Assembly: GCA_900314395.1 (NCBI GenBank)
Contig: OMVB01000138.1
Span: forward strand, 1 to 63,172
DNA: 63,172 nt
DNA from: an uncultured Prevotellaceae bacterium
GTDB taxonomy: Bacteria > Bacteroidota > Bacteroidia > Bacteroidales > UBA932
Reading direction: 5' to 3'
The first letter of the stretch is position 1. Each line of letters opens with the position of its first letter. This document shows, one piece after another, positions 25,761 through 35,904 of this stretch. The position numbers and the translations under genes were made by a program. The notes beneath the pieces are model-generated. The model had not been told where the DNA came from. It saw only the letters and a list, made by a program, of their open reading frames with translations, and did not search any database.

Positions 25761-26762
25761 ATGGCTGTGAAAGAAGAAGATTTGAGGAGGAGTTGGCTTT
25801 TATTGGTTCCTCTGACATTTGTTATCTCATCAATTTTGTCTGTTTATTATTCAGACGGTCTGACCTTCCTTTGGGCGGTGGGCTCGTTGTCGGTGGCGGG
25901 CTGCATGGTGCTGGTCCTGCTGGATGCGACTCTTGGCAGGAGGCCTTGCAAGATTCTGTTTTTGTTCCAGGCTTTGCTGCTCTTGCTGTCGGCTTTTATG
26001 CCGGAGTTTTCCAGCGGTACGATGCTGTCTCCCAGGCTGATTGTTTTTTCTGTGGGGACGTCTGTGGCTATGTGCGTGTCTTTGTTTGTTAATCTGTACT
26101 ACAAGAGCCTGGATGCGGATTTCCTGCTTGGGGAGTACCGCGGCCGGGATTTTCTTGCCGATGCCATGCGCGTTGTCTATGCCTTGCTGCTGAATACGGT
26201 GCTGATGGCCGTGGCGGAGACTTACTGGGCGAGCAGTCTTATCAGGATCACGGTGGGGATACTTGCCGTTGTGCTGGCTCTGTTCTTTTTTACGATTATA
26301 TCCATGCGCTTCTATGCGATGTACACTATAGAGCGCACCCTGAATGCAGAGGGTGTGCCTTCGGAGAGTGATACGCAGCTTTACAGGCAGATTATCGAGC
26401 TGATGGATAACAGCAAGCCGTTCCTGGATCCGTCACTTAATGTCGATGAGATTTGCAAGCAGCTGGGGACTAACAGGAGTTATATTTCCCGTTGTATCAA
26501 TGCCTGTACTGGCTTCAGTGTGCCGCGGTTTATTAACAACAGGAGGGTGCTGTATGCCATGGAACTGTATCAGGGTAACATGTCCCTGAAGGTGTCGGAG
26601 CTTGCGGTGTTGTCCGGCTTCAGCAACGGGGTTACTTTCAATACGGCTTTCAGGCTGGAGACTAATATGAGTCCGCGGGATTGGTGCCGGGAGAGGCGGG
26701 ATGAGGCTGCAAAAGAGCGGAAACGCCTTTCCAAGTTGATGGAACAGGAGCAAGAAGAGTGA
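25761..26762 (+). CDS. membrane-anchored AraC-family transcription regulator
   Basis: A 333-residue protein. The first ~200 residues hold about six hydrophobic helices; the last ~110 form an AraC/XylS DNA-binding domain with two helix-turn-helix units (LNVDEICKQLGTNRSYISRCIN and LKVSELAVLSGFSNGVTFNTAFR). Such membrane regulators occur in Bacteroidota; the signal is unknown. A -7-like TAAGTTTG lies at 25718-25725 without a well-placed -33. The 3' end overlaps the convergent pseudouridine synthase gene by 101 bp; both tails are low-complexity. Confidence 0.8.
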   Translation: MAVKEEDLRRSWLLLVPLTFVISSILSVYYSDGLTFLWAVGSLSVAGCMVLVLLDATLGRRPCKILFLFQALLLLLSAFMPEFSSGTMLSPRLIVFSVGTSVAMCVSLFVNLYYKSLDADFLLGEYRGRDFLADAMRVVYALLLNTVLMAVAETYWASSLIRITVGILAVVLALFFFTIISMRFYAMYTIERTLNAEGVPSESDTQLYRQIIELMDNSKPFLDPSLNVDEICKQLGTNRSYISRCINACTGFSVPRFINNRRVLYAMELYQGNMSLKVSELAVLSGFSNGVTFNTAFRLETNMSPRDWCRERRDEAAKERKRLSKLMEQEQEE

Positions 26763-27423
26763 TGTTTTCCTTGGTGACGGGGTGGGGAAGGGTTATGCTT
26801 CTGGCGTGCAGGCAGATGCTGCCGTCGGAGTTGCTCCTGGGTGCTCCGTATTTGAGGTCTCCTTTTATTATGCAGCCGATGCCGGCGAGTTGGCAGCGTA
26901 TCTGGTGGTGGCGGCCGGTGAGGAGTTCTACCTGCAGCAGGTGGTAGCGGTCTGTGTCCCCGATATGGGTGTAGATCAGTTTGGCTAGTTTTGCGTCTTT
27001 GAAGCGGCCTTCCTGGGTGATGAAACTTTTGTTGAGGGCTTCTTTGCGGATGAGCCAGTTTTCCAGCAGGGCGTGGGGCTCTTTTGGGGCGGCTATACAG
27101 AGTGCGAGATATATTTTATGGACTTGGCCGTCGCGGAAGGAGGCTGACAGGCGTTCGAGTGCTTTTGAGGTTTTGGCAAAGACGGTTATGCCGCTGACGG
27201 GGCGGTCCAGGCGGTGGGGGATTCCCAGGAAGACTTTGCCGGGTTTGGAGTTTCTTATGGCGATGAAGGCTTTGTATTTGTCGCAGAGGGTTTCGTCGCC
27301 GGTTTTGTCTCCCTGGACGATTTCGCCTGCTTTTTTGCAGACAATCAGCAGGTGGTTGTCTTCAAACAGGATCCGTCCTTCCAGATCCTTATATTCCTGT
27401 TCTGTCAAATTCCTGTATTCCAT
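26662..27423 (-). CDS. RluA-family RNA pseudouridine synthase
   Basis: A 253-residue protein with the RluA catalytic motif GIPHRLDRPVSGITVFAKT (catalytic Asp in HRLDRP), KIYLALCI and the LLTGRHHQIRCQL signature. It converts uridine to pseudouridine in rRNA or tRNA; the target base cannot be read off. No S4 domain is present. The ATG at 27423 is chosen because the longer frame runs through the dnaK control region. Its tail overlaps the convergent regulator gene. Confidence 0.85.
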   Translation of the reverse strand: MEYRNLTEQEYKDLEGRILFEDNHLLIVCKKAGEIVQGDKTGDETLCDKYKAFIAIRNSKPGKVFLGIPHRLDRPVSGITVFAKTSKALERLSASFRDGQVHKIYLALCIAAPKEPHALLENWLIRKEALNKSFITQEGRFKDAKLAKLIYTHIGDTDRYHLLQVELLTGRHHQIRCQLAGIGCIIKGDLKYGAPRSNSDGSICLHARSITLPHPVTKENITLLAPVPSTWKGVSALLQPHPASPGTNPADSY

Positions 27424-27498
27424 ACCTAATATTTTATTTGCTCTGAGTGTAACCTGTTGCCCGTTCCGTCTTCCGAATACAAATATAAGAAGAAAATA

Positions 27499-27538
27499 TG
27501 ACAAAATGGCAGAAATGTTGGAATGGCACAACATTCGA
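27499..27538 (+). promoter_or_regulatory. candidate sigma-54-type promoter and activator site for dnaK
   Basis: TGACAAAATGGCA (27499-27511), 12 bp, then TGGCACA (27524-27530), four bases and TCGA. The arrangement matches the groES upstream region at 61065-61103. The -24 TGGCAC is perfect and the -12 part is weak. No CIRCE-type inverted repeat is visible. Confidence 0.45.
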
Positions 27539-27540
27539 TA

Positions 27541-27579
27541 TATTGAGAATCGAATTCCGAGCGAAGTCGAGGAATCTCA
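27541..27579. repeat. palindromic repeat in the dnaK leader
   Basis: TTGAGAATCGAATTCCGAGC, then GAAGTCGAGGAATCTCAA. The ends TTGAGA/TCTCAA and the inner GATTCC/GGAATC-like parts form an imperfect palindrome of the repeat family seen elsewhere. It lies between the candidate promoter and the dnaK ATG. Confidence 0.65.
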
Positions 27580-27609
27580 AAATAAAGAAAAAAATAGGAG
27601 ATTAAAGAT

Positions 27610-29511
27610 ATGGGTAAAATTATTGGAATCGATTTGGGTACAACCAATTCATGCGTAGCGGTTATGGAAGGTAACCAGCCTACTGTTATCATCAACAACG
27701 AAGGCCAGCGAACAACTCCTTCTGTCGTTGCATTCACAGACGGCGGCGAGCGTAAGGTGGGCAGCCCTGCAAAACGTCAGGCTATCACCAACCCTGCAAA
27801 CACCGTATTCTCTATCAAGAGGTTCATGGGAGAGACCTATGACCAGGTAAACAAGGAAGTAAGCCGTGTTCCTTATAAAGTGGTACGCGGTAACAACAAT
27901 ACTCCGCGCGTAGACATCAACGGACGTCTGTATTCACCTCAGGAGATATCGGCAATGGTACTCCAGAAGATGAAAAAGACCGCAGAAGATTATCTGCGTC
28001 AGGAGGTTACGGAAGCTGTCGTAACAGTTCCTGCATACTTCAGCGATTCACAGCGTCAGGCTACCAAGGAGGCCGGAAAGATTGCCGGTCTTGATGTAAA
28101 GCTTATCATCAACGAGCCTACCGCAGCTGCACTTGCTTACGGTCTTGACAAGACTGACAAGAGTATGAACGTGGCAGTTTACGACCTTGGTGGCGGTACA
28201 TTCGATATTTCCATCCTTGAGCTTGACTCCGGAATCTTCGCAGTTAAGTCCACCAACGGAGACACCCACCTTGGCGGTGATGACTTCGACCAGGTAATCA
28301 TCGACTGGCTGGCAAGCGAATTCGCATCAGAGAACGGCGGTGCAGACCTCAAGAAGGACCCTATGGCTCTTCAGAGACTTAAGGAAGCCGCAGAAAAGGC
28401 TAAGATTGAACTTTCCAGCCAGACTTCTACAGAGATTAACCTCCCTTACATCATGCCGGTAGACGGTGTCCCCAAGCATCTTGTAAAGACTCTTACCAGG
28501 GCAAAGTTCGAGGCTCTCTGCGACGATCTTTTCCAGCGCACTATCGAGCCTTGCCGCAATGCTCTTGCAGCAGCCAAGATGAATGTTTCCGATATTGACG
28601 AGGTCCTGCTCGTGGGCGGTTCAACACGTATCCCCAAGATTCAGGAAATCGTAAAGAACTTCTTCGGAAAGGAGCCTAACCGCAGCGTTAACCCGGACGA
28701 GGTTGTAGCAGTAGGTGCAGCTATCCAGGGCGGTGTGCTTGCAGGTGATGTAAAGGATGTGATCCTTACCGATGTTACTCCGCTTTCACTCGGTATCGAG
28801 ACCCTTGGCGGCGTGATGACAAGGATGATTGAGGCCAATACGACCATTCCTGTAGACAAGGAGCAGATTTTCTCTACCGCTGCAGATAACCAGCCTTCAG
28901 TAGAAATCCGCGTGCTCCAGGGAGAGCGTCCGATGGCCAAGGATAACAAGCAGATCGGTGTCTTCCATCTTGACGGAATCGCCCCTGCACCCCGTGGAAT
29001 ACCTCAGATCGCAGTTAAGTTCTCTATCGACATCAATGGTATCCTGAATGTATCGGCAGTGGACAAGGCCACAGGAAAGGCACAGAGCATAAGAATCGAG
29101 GCTTCTTCAGGCCTGTCAGAGGATGAAATCAAGCGTATGCGCGACGAGGCCAAGGCCAACGAGGCAGCAGACAAGGCAGAGAAAGAGCGCGTAGACAAGA
29201 TCAACGAGGCCGACGCCCTTTGCTTCCAGGCAGAGAAGTTCCTCAAGGATAACGGTGACAAGGTTCCCGCAATCGTAAAGGAGGAAGTAGAAAAGAACGT
29301 GGCATCCCTCAAGGAGGCTATCAAGGCCCAGAACCTGGCAGACATAGACCGCTACAAAGAAGCTCTTAACAAGGCTTTCGAGGCTATGTACCAGCAGGCT
29401 CAGCAGGCACAGGGCGGCCCTCAGGGCCCTCAGGGTGGCAATCCTTTCGGCCAGGGCGGTCCTCAGGCAGGCCCGCAGGGACCTCAGGACAACACTCCTG
29501 ACGAGCAGTAA
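27610..29511 (+). CDS. dnaK: chaperone protein DnaK (Hsp70)
   Basis: A 633-residue Hsp70. The N-terminal phosphate loop [28 protein letters not shown] and [13 protein letters not shown] belong to the actin-like ATPase. The substrate domain begins around [14 protein letters not shown], with the helical lid after residue 500. The C-terminal tail is Gly/Gln/Pro-rich ([19 protein letters not shown]), as in other Bacteroidota DnaK. An AGGAG-like sequence precedes the ATG by about 8 bp. dnaJ and grpE are not adjacent. The terminator at 29521 follows directly. Confidence 0.97.
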   Translation: MGKIIGIDLGTTNSCVAVMEGNQPTVIINNEGQRTTPSVVAFTDGGERKVGSPAKRQAITNPANTVFSIKRFMGETYDQVNKEVSRVPYKVVRGNNNTPRVDINGRLYSPQEISAMVLQKMKKTAEDYLRQEVTEAVVTVPAYFSDSQRQATKEAGKIAGLDVKLIINEPTAAALAYGLDKTDKSMNVAVYDLGGGTFDISILELDSGIFAVKSTNGDTHLGGDDFDQVIIDWLASEFASENGGADLKKDPMALQRLKEAAEKAKIELSSQTSTEINLPYIMPVDGVPKHLVKTLTRAKFEALCDDLFQRTIEPCRNALAAAKMNVSDIDEVLLVGGSTRIPKIQEIVKNFFGKEPNRSVNPDEVVAVGAAIQGGVLAGDVKDVILTDVTPLSLGIETLGGVMTRMIEANTTIPVDKEQIFSTAADNQPSVEIRVLQGERPMAKDNKQIGVFHLDGIAPAPRGIPQIAVKFSIDINGILNVSAVDKATGKAQSIRIEASSGLSEDEIKRMRDEAKANEAADKAEKERVDKINEADALCFQAEKFLKDNGDKVPAIVKEEVEKNVASLKEAIKAQNLADIDRYKEALNKAFEAMYQQAQQAQGGPQGPQGGNPFGQGGPQAGPQGPQDNTPDEQ

Positions 29512-30699
<1,188 letters not shown>

Positions 30700-30750
30700 T
30701 CCATTCCTTCTCTTCGCCGATAGAGCTTCTTTTTAGGACTGCAATTGACT

Positions 30751-30813
30751 ATCAATGAGTTACGCATTTTAACTCTGATTATTTTTCCGAGTTAAAATGC
30801 GTAATTGCTTGAT
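30751..30813. repeat. long inverted repeat at the left edge of the CRISPR island
   Basis: TTACGCATTTTAACTC (30760-30775) is perfectly inverted at 30789-30804. The match extends outward with four mismatches, giving 25-bp arms around a 13-base loop. There is no U-tract, so a plain terminator is unlikely. It may be a small transposon-like element or an island boundary. The rest of 30700-30885 shows nothing else I can name. Confidence 0.75.
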
Positions 30814-30885
30814 TATCAATATGGGTATTTGGTAAGGCCTTTGCCTGTTAAAAAACGGGGGCTTGGAGCGCCGGCTAAATACTGA

Positions 30886-30917
30886 CTTGTAAATAGGCTA
30901 ATTATTTATTATATTTG
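30886..30917 (+). promoter_or_regulatory. predicted cas9 promoter
   Basis: TTG at 30886-30888, 21 bp, then TATATTTG at 30910-30917. Transcription would start near 30923, giving a cas9 leader of about 125 bases that crosses the whole tracrRNA region in antisense. No TAnnTTTG occurs on the plus strand closer to cas9. Confidence 0.55.
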
Positions 30918-30927
30918 TCAAGGATAC

Positions 30928-31010
30928 AAAAAGCCCCACGGCGTACGCGGGGCTATAGGATAAAATCCTTCGGCATATAGCCTTATTGTGATAAGATGTA
31001 GAAAATCTTA
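30928..31010 (-). ncRNA. predicted tracrRNA
   Basis: The plus strand at 30986-31005 (TTGTGATAAGATGTAGAAAA) matches CRISPR repeat positions 2-21 with three mismatches. A minus-strand transcript would therefore carry the anti-repeat, pairing TTTTCTACATC with the repeat's GATGTAGAAAA and CACAA with its TTGTG around a 4-base bulge. Downstream in the RNA are a small AGGAT/ATCCT hairpin and a strong terminal hairpin (AGCCCC...GGGGCT, 30932-30954) ending in a run of U at 30932-30928. A well-spaced promoter lies just upstream. It is about 83 nt long, a normal size for type II-C tracrRNA. Confidence 0.82.
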
Positions 31011-31015
31011 CACTG

Positions 31016-31046
31016 CAAAGTTATCTGAAATTTTCGTAAAAGCAAA
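31016..31046 (-). promoter_or_regulatory. promoter of the tracrRNA
   Basis: On the minus strand TTTG (31046-31043), exactly 19 bp, then TAACTTTG (31023-31016), a perfect Bacteroidota promoter. Its -33 element ends 4 bp before the cas9 ATG. Confidence 0.8.
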
Positions 31047-31049
31047 AAT

Positions 31050-34000
31050 ATGGAAAAAGTTTTAGGACTGGATCTTGGTACCAATTCAATTGGATGGGCT
31101 GTTGTAGAAAGAGGGGAGGATAATAAGTGTAAACTTGTTGGAAAAGGAGTTAACATTTTTCAGGACGGCGTCGCCCATGATAAAAGTGGGGAGAAACCGG
31201 CTGTGCATGAAAGGACATCGGCCCGTTCCTCCAGAAGACATTACTTCAGAAGGAGACTCCGGAAAATTGAACTGTTGAAAGTCCTAATTGAGAACGGCCT
31301 GTGTCCGGCCCTGCCTGAGGCGGCTTTGCTTGAATGGAAAAGACGTAAACTGTTTCCTTTGGATAAGGCTTTTCTGGAGTGGCAGCGTACAGATGACAAT
31401 GTGGATAAAAACCCTTATCATGACAGGTATCTGTCATTATTCACTGAATTGGACTTGAGCAGGCAGGCCGACAGGTATACTTTGGGCCGTGCTTTCTATC
31501 ATTTGAATCAGAGACGGGGCTTTTTAAGCAACAGAAAGGAAGCTGTGCGGGAGAGTGACGGCAAGGTTTCTGAAGATATTACCAACCTTTCCAAGGAAAT
31601 GAAGGATGCCGGATGCTCATTTTTAGGAGAGTTCTTCTATAAGCTTTATGCGGAAGGTAAAAAAATCAGGAACAGGTACACTTCAAGAGAAGAGCATTAC
31701 AAGAAAGAATTTTTCGCAATCTGTGAAAAACAAGGTCTTTCTGACGGTTTGGTACACAGTCTTGAACGTGCGATTTTTTATCAGCGTCCTTTAAAATCCC
31801 AAAAGGGAAATGTAGGGCGCTGTAAGTTCGAGCCCGATAAACCTTGCTGTCCTGTTTCTCATCCTTTGTTTGAGGAATTCAGAATGTTGCAGTTTATCAA
31901 TTCTATCAGGTTGAAATCGCCCTCAGATGATGATTACAGGCCTATCGGCAAGGATGAGTATCATAAGATACTTCATCTGTTCTTCAGAAAAAGCAAACCT
32001 GATTTCGATTTTGATGAGGTCGCAAAAGCAATAGCCGGTAAAGGTAATTATTGTTCAAAAGACGATGTCGGCTCATACGGATATCGGTTTAATTATTCAA
32101 TGGGGACGAATGTCCCGGGTTGTCCGGTATCAGCTGCTATAATGGCTGCCATTGATGCCTCTCCGGAAGATTGGACGGACATTCTGAGCTCTGTGTATGT
32201 TAAGGGCGAGAGAAAGACAAGAGCGCAAATCGTCAGTGACATCTGGCATTCTTTGTTCTTTTTTGATGATGACCAGAAACTGTCGGAATGGTTGTCAGCC
32301 AACTTGCAGATAGATGCGAAGGCTGCTTCCTCACTTTCTCATTTTAATATCCCTCAAGGTTACGCTTCATTGAGCCTCAAGGCAATAAGCAAAATCCTTC
32401 CTTGGCTAAGGCTGGGATATGTTTACAGCGATGCTGTGTTCTTTGCAAATCTTCCGGCGATTCTGCCTAAGTCCGTCCTCGGGAACAAAGCCAGGATGGA
32501 CGATATAGAAGAGAATATCAGAATCCTCCTGAGTGACAGCCCACTTGACGGAAAGTCCGGTACTTTCAATAAGTACAACAATATACATGATTATTTATTG
32601 GGTGTCGCAGAAAACGTCAAGGCTGACAAATTATATCATCCATCGCAAATAGAACTTTACAAGCATGCTTTGCCGGATGAGAACGGCCGTATACTGTTGG
32701 GCTCGCCAAGGACTAATGCTTTCAAGAATCCGATGGCGATGCGCGCGCTTTTCAGATTACGTAAGCTGATTAATGAATTGCTGGTTGAAGGCACGATAGA
32801 TCCTGATACAAAAATCAATATTGAGTTTGCAAGAGGACTTAATGATGCCAACAAGAGAAAGGCTATTCAGGACTATCAGAAGAATCTGGAGACCCAGAGG
32901 GAAAAGGACAGGCAGGAGATAATTGAGTTATTCAAGAGCGACGGCATTGATTACGAGCCGTCAAGTATGGATTTGCTTAAGTATCGCTTATACGAAGAGC
33001 AGAACCACAGGTGTATTTATACTGATCGTCAGATATCTCCAAGAATGTTTTTGGGAAACGCCACGGAGTTCGACATTGAACATACAATTCCAAGGTCGCG
33101 CGGTGGCGATGATTCTCAGATGAACAAGACTTTGTGTGAGAGCAGGTTTAACAGGGACGTTAAGAAAGCAAAAATACCATCAGAGCTGGACTCACATAGC
33201 ATTTTGCTTGACAGGGTATCCGAGTGGAAAGAAAAGGCGGAAGAGATTGACAAGCAGATTGTGTTTTGGCGTCGCAGAAGCAAGCATGCGGCATCGAAAG
33301 ATGAAAAAGATAATGCTATACGACGGGCCCATTATTTGTCAATGGAAAGAGACTATTGGCTCGGAAAGTATAATCGGTTCGTGATGGAAAAGGTTCCGGA
33401 TGGCTTTTCCAACAGACAGGGCGTTGATATAGGCATCATCGGCAGATATGCCAGAATGTACCTTAAAACCGTGTTTAATAAAATTTATATTGTTAAAGGT
33501 GCTACAACGGCTGATTTCAGAAAAGCCTGGGGCTTGCAAAATGAGTATGAAAAGAAGAGCCGTGACAATCATGCCCATCATTGTATCGATGCCATAACCA
33601 TTGCCTGCATCGGCAAAAAGGAATATGATGAGTGGGCAGGGTTTATGAAACAGGATGAGGATTATAGGTTTGGCCGGGGTAAAAGGCCGTTTTTTGAGAA
33701 GCCGTGGCCGACATTTACGGAAGATGTTTCATTAATTACGACGGAGCTGACAATCCCTCATTATACTCCGGATAACCTTCCAAAACGCGCAAAAAAGAAA
33801 CTTAGAATCAGAGGGATTATTCAAAGGAATTCTGATGGGGAAATTAAATATGCACGGGGAGATTCTGCCAGAAACCCTTTGCATATGGATACTTTCTATG
33901 GTGCCATCAGTGTTAATGATGAGATTAAGTATGTGGTCAGGAAGAGTCTGGATTCATTGAAGGAGTCAGATATTGAAAAGATTGTGGATGATGTCGTCCG

Positions 34001-34685
34001 GAATAAGGTCAAAGAAGCTGTCGCAAAGATTGGTTCCTTAAAAAAGGCAGTATCGGAGGGCATTTGGATGAATGAGAAGTTGGGTATTCCAATTAACAGG
34101 GTCCGGATGTTTGCAACATCGGTCACTAATCCTATTTCTCTGAAGAAGCAAAGGTTTGTGTCAGATAAAGAGTACAAGCGGAACTACTACGTGACGAATG
34201 ACAACAATTATTGCATGGCGATTTATGGTACAAAGAAACCGTCCTTCAAGTTGTTGAATTCGTTGGAGGCTGCAAAACAATTTAATGGCAAACAGTCGAA
34301 TCTTATCCCGATGTCCGATGAAAAGGATAATCCGCTGAGGTTTGTCCTTAAGATTGGGACAATGGTTCTGTTTTACGAGAACAGTCCGTCCGAATTGTTG
34401 TCCTGCAATTCTGCAGAACTCTCCAAGAGACTGTATAAGGTGACTCGGTTGTCGACATTGACAATTCAGCAAAAATACCACTACGGAAGTATTACGTTGA
34501 AGCATCATTTAGAGGCACGACCGTCTACTGAAATTAAGGCTAAGAATGGGTTGTGGCATATTGGAGAGGAGTATCGGCCAATTATTGTTTTAACACATAA
34601 GCAACTTAACGTTTGGGTAGAAGGCGTCGATTTTGATATTACCCAGACCGGTCGAATCATATTTAAACCACATCCGCTATGGTAA
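31050..34685 (+). CDS. cas9: CRISPR-associated endonuclease Cas9, type II-C
   Basis: A 1211-residue RNA-guided DNA nuclease. RuvC-I is VLGLDLGTNSIGWAVVE (Asp8). An arginine-rich bridge helix follows (ERTSARSSRRHYFRRRLRKI). RuvC-II is INIEFARGLND (Glu592). The HNH domain has FDIEHTIPRSRGGDDSQMNK (His678) and RuvC-III has NHAHHCIDAITIA (His844, Asp847). All nuclease residues are present, so it should cut both strands. Size and the cas9-cas1-cas2 order without csn2 or cas4 indicate subtype II-C. The gene is AT-richer by eye than its housekeeping neighbours. cas1 starts inside its last codons. Confidence 0.96.
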   Translation: MEKVLGLDLGTNSIGWAVVERGEDNKCKLVGKGVNIFQDGVAHDKSGEKPAVHERTSARSSRRHYFRRRLRKIELLKVLIENGLCPALPEAALLEWKRRKLFPLDKAFLEWQRTDDNVDKNPYHDRYLSLFTELDLSRQADRYTLGRAFYHLNQRRGFLSNRKEAVRESDGKVSEDITNLSKEMKDAGCSFLGEFFYKLYAEGKKIRNRYTSREEHYKKEFFAICEKQGLSDGLVHSLERAIFYQRPLKSQKGNVGRCKFEPDKPCCPVSHPLFEEFRMLQFINSIRLKSPSDDDYRPIGKDEYHKILHLFFRKSKPDFDFDEVAKAIAGKGNYCSKDDVGSYGYRFNYSMGTNVPGCPVSAAIMAAIDASPEDWTDILSSVYVKGERKTRAQIVSDIWHSLFFFDDDQKLSEWLSANLQIDAKAASSLSHFNIPQGYASLSLKAISKILPWLRLGYVYSDAVFFANLPAILPKSVLGNKARMDDIEENIRILLSDSPLDGKSGTFNKYNNIHDYLLGVAENVKADKLYHPSQIELYKHALPDENGRILLGSPRTNAFKNPMAMRALFRLRKLINELLVEGTIDPDTKINIEFARGLNDANKRKAIQDYQKNLETQREKDRQEIIELFKSDGIDYEPSSMDLLKYRLYEEQNHRCIYTDRQISPRMFLGNATEFDIEHTIPRSRGGDDSQMNKTLCESRFNRDVKKAKIPSELDSHSILLDRVSEWKEKAEEIDKQIVFWRRRSKHAASKDEKDNAIRRAHYLSMERDYWLGKYNRFVMEKVPDGFSNRQGVDIGIIGRYARMYLKTVFNKIYIVKGATTADFRKAWGLQNEYEKKSRDNHAHHCIDAITIACIGKKEYDEWAGFMKQDEDYRFGRGKRPFFEKPWPTFTEDVSLITTELTIPHYTPDNLPKRAKKKLRIRGIIQRNSDGEIKYARGDSARNPLHMDTFYGAISVNDEIKYVVRKSLDSLKESDIEKIVDDVVRNKVKEAVAKIGSLKKAVSEGIWMNEKLGIPINRVRMFATSVTNPISLKKQRFVSDKEYKRNYYVTNDNNYCMAIYGTKKPSFKLLNSLEAAKQFNGKQSNLIPMSDEKDNPLRFVLKIGTMVLFYENSPSELLSCNSAELSKRLYKVTRLSTLTIQQKYHYGSITLKHHLEARPSTEIKAKNGLWHIGEEYRPIIVLTHKQLNVWVEGVDFDITQTGRIIFKPHPLW

Positions 34686-35560
34686 AAAGGACATTGTTTT
34701 TCGGCAGTGCATGCCGACTATCCCTGAAAAACAGTCAACTGGTCATAGAAAACAAGGAAACTGGCGAGTTGAAAACGTGCCCGATGGAAGATATTGGGTA
34801 TGCGGTTATAGAGGACCAGTCTGTTTCGATAACAATACCGGCATTGAACGCTCTGTCAAGGAATAACTCTGCCGTGGTTTTCTGCGATGAAAGACGTATG
34901 CCGTCTTCGATGCTGCTTAATCTGGATTCCAATAATGTTCTTGCGGAAGTTTATAAACTTCAAATCGAGGCTTCGGCCCCTTTGAAAAAGAATCTTTGGA
35001 AACAGATAATTGTGGCCAAAATTGAGAATCAGGCTCGTTTATTAAACGAGATTGGGAAAGACGGTAATGCGTTTAAGCCATATTATATGAATGTAAAAAG
35101 CGGTGATTCGGATAACAGGGAAGGTATTGCGGCCCGGCTGTATTGGAAATCTCTTTTCGGGGAGGGTTTTATCAGGTCCAGGGAGGGTGATTCCCCAAAT
35201 GCTTTATTGAATTATGGATATTCAATTCTCCGCGCCGGAATGGCAAGGGCTATTATGGGATCCGGCCTTTTTCCCGCTTTTGGCTTATTTCATAAGAATC
35301 GGTACAATGCATTTCCTTTAGCCGATGATTTAATGGAACCATACAGGCCATATGTTGATCAAATAGTCTATCAATTACATTCGGATGGAAAAGTAAAATT
35401 AGACATCGGCGCCAAGCAGGAGTTGTTGAGGCTATTGTTTAAGGATGCTTGTTTTAATAATGTGACAAGGCCGATGGAAATCGCCTTATCAATTACAACG
35501 GCATCTTTGGTGAAATGTTTGAAAGGAGAGACTAAACAGTTATTATTTCCGGCGCTTTGA
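34679..35560 (+). CDS. cas1: CRISPR integrase Cas1
   Basis: A 293-residue Cas1 of the type II kind. It shows the N-terminal beta domain (TLFFGSACRLSLKNSQLVIEN) and the helical catalytic domain with EGIAARLYWKSLFG (Glu), GLFHKNRYNAFPLADDLMEPYRP (His and Asp). With Cas2 it inserts new spacers next to the leader. It overlaps cas9 by 7 bp. Confidence 0.95.
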   Translation: MVKRTLFFGSACRLSLKNSQLVIENKETGELKTCPMEDIGYAVIEDQSVSITIPALNALSRNNSAVVFCDERRMPSSMLLNLDSNNVLAEVYKLQIEASAPLKKNLWKQIIVAKIENQARLLNEIGKDGNAFKPYYMNVKSGDSDNREGIAARLYWKSLFGEGFIRSREGDSPNALLNYGYSILRAGMARAIMGSGLFPAFGLFHKNRYNAFPLADDLMEPYRPYVDQIVYQLHSDGKVKLDIGAKQELLRLLFKDACFNNVTRPMEIALSITTASLVKCLKGETKQLLFPAL

Positions 35561-35562
35561 TT

Positions 35563-35904
35563 ATGATTTCTGAATACAGACTCAATGCTTATCACGTTAT
35601 GTGGCTATTTGTATTTTTCGATTTGCCGACAACTACAAAGAAGGAGAGGAAGTATGCAGCTGGATTCAGGAAGGATTTGGAAAAAGACGGTTTTCGCATG
35701 ATGCAATTCTCGGTTTACATAAGGCATTGTCCTTCAAAAGAGAATAGGGATGTTCATATTAAAAGGGTTCGGAGTTTTGTCCCGCCATCGGGGATGGTTA
35801 GTATTATGTCCGTAACTGATAAGCAGTATGGAGAAATTGTGAATTTTTGGGGTGCAAAGAGGTCTCCTTTGCCGGAGACTCCTTTGCAATTGGAATTATT
35901 TTAG
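35563..35904 (+). CDS. cas2: CRISPR adaptation protein Cas2
   Basis: A 113-residue Cas2 with the ferredoxin-like first strand MWLFVFFDLPTTTKKERK, MMQFSVYIRHCPS and a terminal LPETPLQLELF. It forms the core of the Cas1-Cas2 integrase. The ATG at 35563 is 2 bp after the cas1 stop; the alternative TTG at 35557 overlaps it. Confidence 0.93.
   Translation: MISEYRLNAYHVMWLFVFFDLPTTTKKERKYAAGFRKDLEKDGFRMMQFSVYIRHCPSKENRDVHIKRVRSFVPPSGMVSIMSVTDKQYGEIVNFWGAKRSPLPETPLQLELF

Noticed and set aside
26981-27658. A 225-codon open frame on the plus strand
   Set aside because: Opposite to the pseudouridine synthase and running through the dnaK control region; no motif.
30700-31049. tRNA gene or insertion sequence next to trpS
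   Set aside because: No cloverleaf with a TTCGA-type arm and no transposase frame; the inverted repeat alone does not prove an insertion sequence.
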